A stretch of DNA of 9,626 nucleotides, from positions 1 through 9,626 of the forward strand of contig JBCDCP010000107.1 of the NCBI GenBank assembly GCA_039181495.1. Direction: 5' to 3'. Within the stretch, counting starts at the first letter, position 1, and each line of letters opens with the position of its first letter. The notes below the pieces were generated by a model. The model made no database searches. It was not told the DNA's origin and saw nothing but the letters and a program-made list of their open reading frames with translations. The stretch is from JBCDCP01 sp039181495. GTDB lineage: Bacteria > Pseudomonadota > Alphaproteobacteria > Rhizobiales > Tepidamorphaceae. Below are positions 5,134-9,626 of the stretch, piece after piece. Both the position numbers and the translations under genes were made by a program.

Positions 5134-7350
5134 CTATTGCAGTGCACCGCCGCCACCTGATCCGCGGCTTCTCTGATAGGCGTCGATTCCTTGCAGGATC
5201 GCTCCGATGGCTGCCGCAGCAGCGGCCGCATCGCGGTTTCGTTGTGCTTGTGTATACGTCGCGCGCCGCCTTGCTCGACGGGTAGGGGCACGTGCGGTTG
5301 GCGCCGACCTGACATGGCATTGATATGACCCGTTGGCCCGGATCCTGCCGGCATACGCGCCGCGTACCTGGCCATTGCACCATGCATTGGCGGTTGCCTT
5401 GGTGGGAAGGCAATAATAGTTGCCCTTCCCGTCACGTGGGCCCGCGTAGTACCCTGCCCCCACCTGTTGGCGGCAGTGGGCGTTAAGCGATTGCTGCTCT
5501 AGCCGTGCCACTTCGGCATTCGACTTGCATTTCGACTTGCCGTCCTCATCTTCGTGGAACCGATAACCCCTGCGGCAATCGCAGGTGATGTCGCCGAGGC
5601 GAACGGAGTCCGGATCAGCCACGGAGTTTGCGCCGAAATCCCGGCGGCAGGCATTGTCGCCCATGGTCTGTTTGCAATCGGCATTGACGTTGGAAAGCCG
5701 CTTATAGATCTCGTCGAGATAGGGGTTTTCCGCGCCGCGGATATCGCCCATCAGCGCGCCGATACCGCCCAGACTGCAGGTGTCGATTGCGCGTTTGGAG
5801 GCATCATCAAAACGCTTCATGCGCGAAATCCGGGCCAGGTTATTGCCGATCCGCGCGACGATGTTCTCGCAGGTAGGCCCCGTTCCGTACTTCGCAAGGG
5901 ATAACGCCTGACGAAATTTGGATTCCGCATGGTCCATATAGCCTTGGCGGAAATCCGACTTGGCCGCGGTGTAGAGAACAGCCACCGGTTGAGCGCGGGT
6001 CAGTTGCGCGTGCAGTGTCACAAGTCTCTGGTTGCGGGCTCCCGCAAGAAACCGAATGTGCTCAGCCAACGTCAACGGTTCACAGGCTCTAAGCCCGTCG
6101 GTTATGCGATCGATGTGCCCCATCATCCGGTCTACCCGCGGCAGATTGTTGGCCAGTCGGGTCCGCTGGTCCGGGCAATGACCCTGCATGTCGGTTTGCG
6201 ACAGTCTGCGTTGGACCGACCGCATCGTCTCCTGCGCTTTCGCGATGCGCCCTATGAGATAGTCGTCACCGGCGTCGTTCAGTAGCGACTTCATGTCCCG
6301 ACAGATGTCAGCGATACGCTCTTTGAGGTCGGGCTCTTCTGTAGCCTCCCTGCACTCAGGCTCAGGATTCAACGTCCAATAACTGTCGACCGCCACGAAC
6401 CCTGGGCTGAGACCACCATCGCCCCGGTGGGGCTCGTCCTCGCAATCGCGGCCGCCATAGCTCTCGGCCGACGGCGGCGGGACGGGATGGTTGGTCCCCT
6501 GTGGATGGCCGTGCCGGAACAGCCGTTCCTGCTCCATGGTGGTTTCCAGGAGATCGGACAATCTGATCGTGTCGGAATAACCGCGGGCCGACAGATATTC
6601 CGCGGCCGTCACGCCCAGATTGTTGCCTCGGGTCTGGTTGAGTGGTTTGTAATGGCCAAACTTGTCGTAGATGTTCCAGTTCGGCAGGTGAAATTGAGGC
6701 GTTTCGCCCAGAGGCGTCCGGATCGAGGGGACCTTGATCCAATCCCACATACCCTCCTCGACAAAGTGCTGAAGCAGGTCGCCAAGATTGGTGTTGAACG
6801 CGCGCATGATGCGCTTGCCAATAATGGAGTCGCTTCTGTTGAGATCATTCCGAATGCCAGCATAGGTGTGCGTGATATCGATGAGCTCACCATCTTTATC
6901 GATGACGAAATACGGCGAGTTGTCATGAGGCGTGCCGGTTGGACTGAAGGAAGGGCAGGCTGAATCGATGCTCTGCCACCCCTCATTGTCCCGACCGTTG
7001 ATGAAGGTCGTCGTCTTCAACGGCCCAAGCGAAAGCTCGATACCCTCATCACCGGTCTGATGTTCCCGGTGCAGTTTGGTGACGATCTGCTTCCAGTTCT
7101 TGTCCGGATTCCTGCGCTCCACCTCGCGCAACCAGGCCAGGTACTCGTCGTAGGTGGCGGTTGCCTTGCGCGGGAGATTCCTGTTGGCGTTCCACGCCGC
7201 GCATTTGCGCTGAAGGTTGGCTATGGCCGTCGATTCCGCGGTCTGTTGGGTCTGATCGGCGGCGGCGAGCCCGGTCACCAGAAGAAGACCAGCCGCAAGA
7301 CCTGCGAACCAGCGTCCAATAGTCAACAAACCGGCTTTGTGCACGGCCAT
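5134..7350 (-). CDS. Large exported cysteine-rich protein of unknown function
   Basis: A 738-residue protein that I cannot assign to a named family. A signal peptide (1-31, hydrophobic core AGLAAGLLLVTGLAA) predicts export. An N-terminal region (about 60-290) contains THTYAGIRNDLNR and RGNNLGVTAAEYLSARGY. The middle (about 340-525) is largely helical and polar, with scattered cysteines. Next comes a cysteine cluster (Cys568, Cys590-x-Cys592, G-Y, Cys608) with EGF-like spacing, then two tandem modules of about 32 residues, each with a cysteine pair (Cys626/647 and Cys658/678). The end is an Arg-rich stretch, an Ala run and GSGGGGALQ. The frame also offers a TTG at 7377, but the ATG at 7350 has GGGAG about ten bases upstream and a compact signal peptide. 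The gene lies 62 bases after dctM on the same strand; co-transcription is possible. The many cysteines suggest disulfides outside the cytoplasm. Confidence 0.8.
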   Translation of the reverse strand: MAVHKAGLLTIGRWFAGLAAGLLLVTGLAAADQTQQTAESTAIANLQRKCAAWNANRNLPRKATATYDEYLAWLREVERRNPDKNWKQIVTKLHREHQTGDEGIELSLGPLKTTTFINGRDNEGWQSIDSACPSFSPTGTPHDNSPYFVIDKDGELIDITHTYAGIRNDLNRSDSIIGKRIMRAFNTNLGDLLQHFVEEGMWDWIKVPSIRTPLGETPQFHLPNWNIYDKFGHYKPLNQTRGNNLGVTAAEYLSARGYSDTIRLSDLLETTMEQERLFRHGHPQGTNHPVPPPSAESYGGRDCEDEPHRGDGGLSPGFVAVDSYWTLNPEPECREATEEPDLKERIADICRDMKSLLNDAGDDYLIGRIAKAQETMRSVQRRLSQTDMQGHCPDQRTRLANNLPRVDRMMGHIDRITDGLRACEPLTLAEHIRFLAGARNQRLVTLHAQLTRAQPVAVLYTAAKSDFRQGYMDHAESKFRQALSLAKYGTGPTCENIVARIGNNLARISRMKRFDDASKRAIDTCSLGGIGALMGDIRGAENPYLDEIYKRLSNVNADCKQTMGDNACRRDFGANSVADPDSVRLGDITCDCRRGYRFHEDEDGKSKCKSNAEVARLEQQSLNAHCRQQVGAGYYAGPRDGKGNYYCLPTKATANAWCNGQVRGAYAGRIRANGSYQCHVRSAPTARAPTRRARRRATYTQAQRNRDAAAAAAAIGAILQGIDAYQRSRGSGGGGALQ

Positions 7351-7376
7351 CGCCCCGAGCTCCCGCCACAAGCCCA

Positions 7377-7405
7377 AGCGTAGAGCAGAGCTTACCTAAG
7401 GGCAA
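7377..7405 (-). promoter_or_regulatory. Candidate promoter for the secreted cysteine-rich protein
   Basis: Read leftward, TTGCCC (complement of 7400-7405) and TACGCT (complement of 7377-7382) are 17 bases apart in the gap after dctM. The -35 matches four of six and the -10 three of six consensus bases. If used, transcription starts near 7370, which excludes the upstream TTG start and fits the ATG at 7350. No terminator separates dctM from this gene, so read-through remains possible. Confidence 0.25.
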
Positions 7406-7412
7406 TTTTCGG

Positions 7413-8708
7413 TCATACGAACACCAGCGTGATAGCCGGAAACGCAACCAGCAGCGCGATCCGGACAGTATCGGAGATTAGAAACGGCACCACGCCTTTG
7501 AAGGTGGCGGCCATGTCGTCACTGCCCGACAGGCGGTGAATGATGAAGACGTTCATGCCAATCGGTGGCGTAATCAGCCCGACCTCAACGACAACAAGCG
7601 TGAGTATCCCGAACCAGATTGCGACTTCTGTGGGACTGAGTCCAAAATCAAGCGACACAATCAGCGGAAAGAACAGTGGCACCGTCAGAATGATCATGGA
7701 CAACGAATCCATGATGCAGCCCATGACCAGGTACAGCACGAGGACACAGACCAGGAGCAGCCACGGCGAAAGACCACTGACCGCCGCCCATTCCGTTAGC
7801 ATTTGCGGTGCCTGGGTCCGGGCGAGGAATGCACTGAAAATGTCGGCTCCCAGAAGGATCATGTAGATCATGGCCGATGTCGTTGCCGTTTCCAGCAACG
7901 CCGCGACGAACTCACCGCGCGACATGCCGCGCCACCAGGCGAGCATCAGTGTCAGAACGACGCCGACCGCGGCTGCTTCCGTCGGCGTGAACAGTCCCGA
8001 ATAGATCCCGCCAATCACAATGAGGAAGATGCCGAGTGCCGGAAGTGCGGCGCCAAAGCCGCCGATCGCGCTCTCATTTCCCGATGGATCGCCTCCCTCG
8101 CCGCGTAGGTACGCGGTGATCCAGACCGCAGCCAGATAGCCAACCAGCGCCATGGCACCAGGCAGAAAGGCTGCCAGAAACAGCGTGGCGATATTCTGCT
8201 CGGTGAGAATGGCAAACAGGACCAGCACGATGGACGGCGGAATGAGAATTCCCAACGTGCCGCCGGCCGCCAGCGCTCCGGTTGCGGCACCATGGGAATA
8301 CCCCTGCCTGCGAAGTTCAGGTAGCGCGATCCGCCCCATGGTTGCGGCCGTCGCGAGCGATGAACCGCAAATGGCCCCAAAAAGGCCACAACCCGCGACC
8401 GCTGACATGGCCACACCACCCCGAAAGCGCCCTAGACCAGCACGCGCCAGATCGAACAGCGCGCGTGCCAGCCCTGCCCGAGCCGCAAGAGCGCCCATCA
8501 GGAGAAATAGCGGGATCACGGAAAAGGCGTGATTGGCGAACGTCGCATAAGGCTGGGTTTTCAAGCTTGCCACCACCGGCCCAAACCCGGACAGGGCAAT
8601 GGATCCAGCCAATCCGGTCAACAGCATTGCAAAGGCTATGGGGACCCGCAGAACCAGGAGAACAAGGAGGGCCGCAAACCCGATGAACCCGACTGTCGGG
8701 CCTTCCAT
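7413..8708 (-). CDS. dctM: TRAP transporter large permease (DctM family)
   Basis: A 431-residue integral membrane protein, the usual size for DctM, the subunit that carries the substrate and the coupling sodium ions across the inner membrane. Hallmarks are an N-terminal RVPIAFAMLLTGLAG segment, GTLGILIPPSIVLVLF (about 150-165), GLFTPTEAAAVG (about 238-249), MDSLSMIILTVPLFFPLI (about 333-350) and VVEVGLITPPIGMNVF (about 373-388). Helices run the full length. It follows dctQ with a 15-base gap; the ribosome site is weak. The substrate cannot be read from the permease; TRAP systems usually import carboxylates, sialic acid, ectoine or similar organic anions. Confidence 0.96.
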   Translation of the reverse strand: MEGPTVGFIGFAALLVLLVLRVPIAFAMLLTGLAGSIALSGFGPVVASLKTQPYATFANHAFSVIPLFLLMGALAARAGLARALFDLARAGLGRFRGGVAMSAVAGCGLFGAICGSSLATAATMGRIALPELRRQGYSHGAATGALAAGGTLGILIPPSIVLVLFAILTEQNIATLFLAAFLPGAMALVGYLAAVWITAYLRGEGGDPSGNESAIGGFGAALPALGIFLIVIGGIYSGLFTPTEAAAVGVVLTLMLAWWRGMSRGEFVAALLETATTSAMIYMILLGADIFSAFLARTQAPQMLTEWAAVSGLSPWLLLVCVLVLYLVMGCIMDSLSMIILTVPLFFPLIVSLDFGLSPTEVAIWFGILTLVVVEVGLITPPIGMNVFIIHRLSGSDDMAATFKGVVPFLISDTVRIALLVAFPAITLVFV

Positions 8709-8723
8709 CGCAATATGGCCCGC

Positions 8724-9242
8724 TCAGCTCATATCCGGCGCCGGCCGGACCAAACGGAAAGCCGCAAGAACGGCCGCTAGGCAGAGCGCTGCGGCCAAAA
8801 CCGCAATGCCGACCCAGCTCGGCAATTGCAGGATCATCGACTGATCGTTGAACCGGAACGCGTCCCACGCACCTCGGCCAAGCTGAAGCGCAAGACCCAG
8901 GCTCAGCCCTGCGGCAATGATCAGCGCCAGACCGTCAAGCATGCGCCTGGCCGTGAGATTGAATCGATCCGAAAAGATGGTAATCCGCGGATGGACAAGC
9001 TCGATCTGGGCCAGCGGGAGGAACAGGGCCGCCGCCAGTCCCGCGCCATACTCGACCAGTTCATAATCGCCCGGCACTGCCGCTGACAGAAGATTGCGTC
9101 CGACAATGCTAGCGACAGTGATGAGTGCCAGCATTACCAGGATCAAGCCACCAAGGACCGCAAGCCCTCTCGCTAACCGATACATCGGGTCATTGGTGAC
9201 AGTCGCGGGAAGACCGGCGTCTGCCAGCTCATTGTCCGGCAT
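8724..9242 (-). CDS. dctQ: TRAP transporter small permease (DctQ family)
   Basis: A 172-residue protein with four predicted helices (about residues 25-48, 62-82, 102-123, 142-163), as expected for DctQ, which pairs with DctM in the inner membrane. Supporting features are the VGRNLL segment ending helix 1, the PGDYELVEYG stretch before helix 2, and LVHPRITIFSDRF in the loop after it. The frame is open to an ATG at 9350, but that would overlap the dctP coding end by more than 100 bases and add a non-family leader. The ATG at 9242 overlaps the dctP TGA by only 14 bases and has GGCGGA five bases upstream, so it is preferred; Met20 is a less likely alternative. Translation is probably coupled to dctP. 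Confidence 0.93.
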   Translation of the reverse strand: MPDNELADAGLPATVTNDPMYRLARGLAVLGGLILVMLALITVASIVGRNLLSAAVPGDYELVEYGAGLAAALFLPLAQIELVHPRITIFSDRFNLTARRMLDGLALIIAAGLSLGLALQLGRGAWDAFRFNDQSMILQLPSWVGIAVLAAALCLAAVLAAFRLVRPAPDMS

Positions 9243-9626
9243 CGAATTCCGCCAGAAAGCGATTGGCAGCCTCGTAGAGGCGAGGCCCTTCTTCGCCACG
9301 ATCGGATATCCACTCATCGACAACCGGACGCGTCGCAGTGCGAATGGCACTCATGTCAGCGGCAGAGAATTCAACAATGCTGTTGCCGCGTTCTAAAACC
9401 ATGGCCCTGTTGGCGGCCCCTTCGACATCCCAGAGCGCGCCGGCAGCCTTGGCCATTGCGAGACCCGAATTTGCATCAAGAATCGCACGCAGATCATCGG
9501 GCATGGCGGCATATTTGGCTTCGTTCATTGCCAGCACGAAGATTGCTGCGTAAAGGCCGCGCGGACCTGGCGTCTCGATATGATGCCCGGTCAGTTCCTG
9601 GAACTTGAGCGCTGGCACCACCTCCC
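9229..9626 (-). CDS. dctP: TRAP transporter solute-binding protein (DctP family), C-terminal part only
   Basis: The frame enters from the right edge already inside the gene and ends at TGA (9229-9231), giving about 131 residues of the C-terminal domain. The segment LAMNEAKYAAMPDDLRAILD followed by ANSG is typical of periplasmic TRAP solute-binding proteins, as is the closing helix with RPVVDEWISD. The arginine that usually binds the substrate carboxylate lies in the missing part, so the ligand cannot be guessed. The first GTG in the frame (9621) is internal, not a start. It leads the operon, with dctQ beginning inside its last codons. Confidence 0.9.
   Translation of the reverse strand, partial: EVVPALKFQELTGHHIETPGPRGLYAAIFVLAMNEAKYAAMPDDLRAILDANSGLAMAKAAGALWDVEGAANRAMVLERGNSIVEFSAADMSAIRTATRPVVDEWISDRGEEGPRLYEAANRFLAEFDAGQ

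Noticed and set aside
6427..6963. Rightward frame of 178 codons
   Set aside because: It is antisense to the secreted protein and has no ribosome site or family signature.
7351..7377. TTG start of the secreted protein at 7377
   Set aside because: No ribosome site precedes it, and it overlaps a candidate -10 element; the ATG at 7350 has GGGAG upstream.
9243..9350. Longer dctQ from an ATG at 9350
   Set aside because: The extra 36 residues lie inside the dctP coding end in another frame and are not typical of DctQ.

Overview
The window reads as chromosomal DNA of a high-GC alphaproteobacterium, probably Hyphomicrobiales or a relative. This rests on an alphaproteobacterial-type PhnF regulator, a DctPQM TRAP operon, a Sel1/PDZ periplasmic protein of a style common in that class, and general codon use. 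No genus can be named from sequence alone. No transposase, integrase, CRISPR array or rRNA is visible.

Layout, left to right. (1) Bases 2-667 (+): a GntR/UTRA regulator of the PhnF type, cut by the left edge. (2) Bases 673-3101 (-): a very tightly packed five-gene operon, transcribed right to left. It encodes two small membrane proteins, a fusion of a six-helix ferric-reductase-like cytochrome b domain to a Rieske [2Fe-2S] domain, a membrane-anchored protein with a paired CX3C / His motif, and a third small membrane protein. This looks like an uncharacterised membrane redox module and is the most interesting part of the window. (3) Bases 3250-3325 (+): tRNA-Arg(CCT). (4) Bases 3400-5091 (+): an exported protein with a signal peptide, PDZ domain, Sel1-like repeats and a peptidoglycan-binding-like C-terminal domain. 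(5) Bases 5134-7350 (-): a large exported cysteine-rich protein of unknown function. (6) Bases 7413-9626 (-): a TRAP transporter, in transcription order dctP (cut by the right edge), dctQ and dctM.

Functional reading. The TRAP genes form one transcription unit, and the large secreted protein lies 62 bases downstream on the same strand, either co-transcribed or served by its own weak promoter. The redox operon and the tRNA/PDZ-Sel1 unit diverge from the stretch 3102-3249. The PDZ-Sel1 gene and the secreted-protein gene converge, as do phnF and the redox operon. The neighbouring units show no obvious pathway link. Functions for the three small membrane proteins, the CX3C protein and the 738-residue secreted protein are not known to me and are described rather than named.
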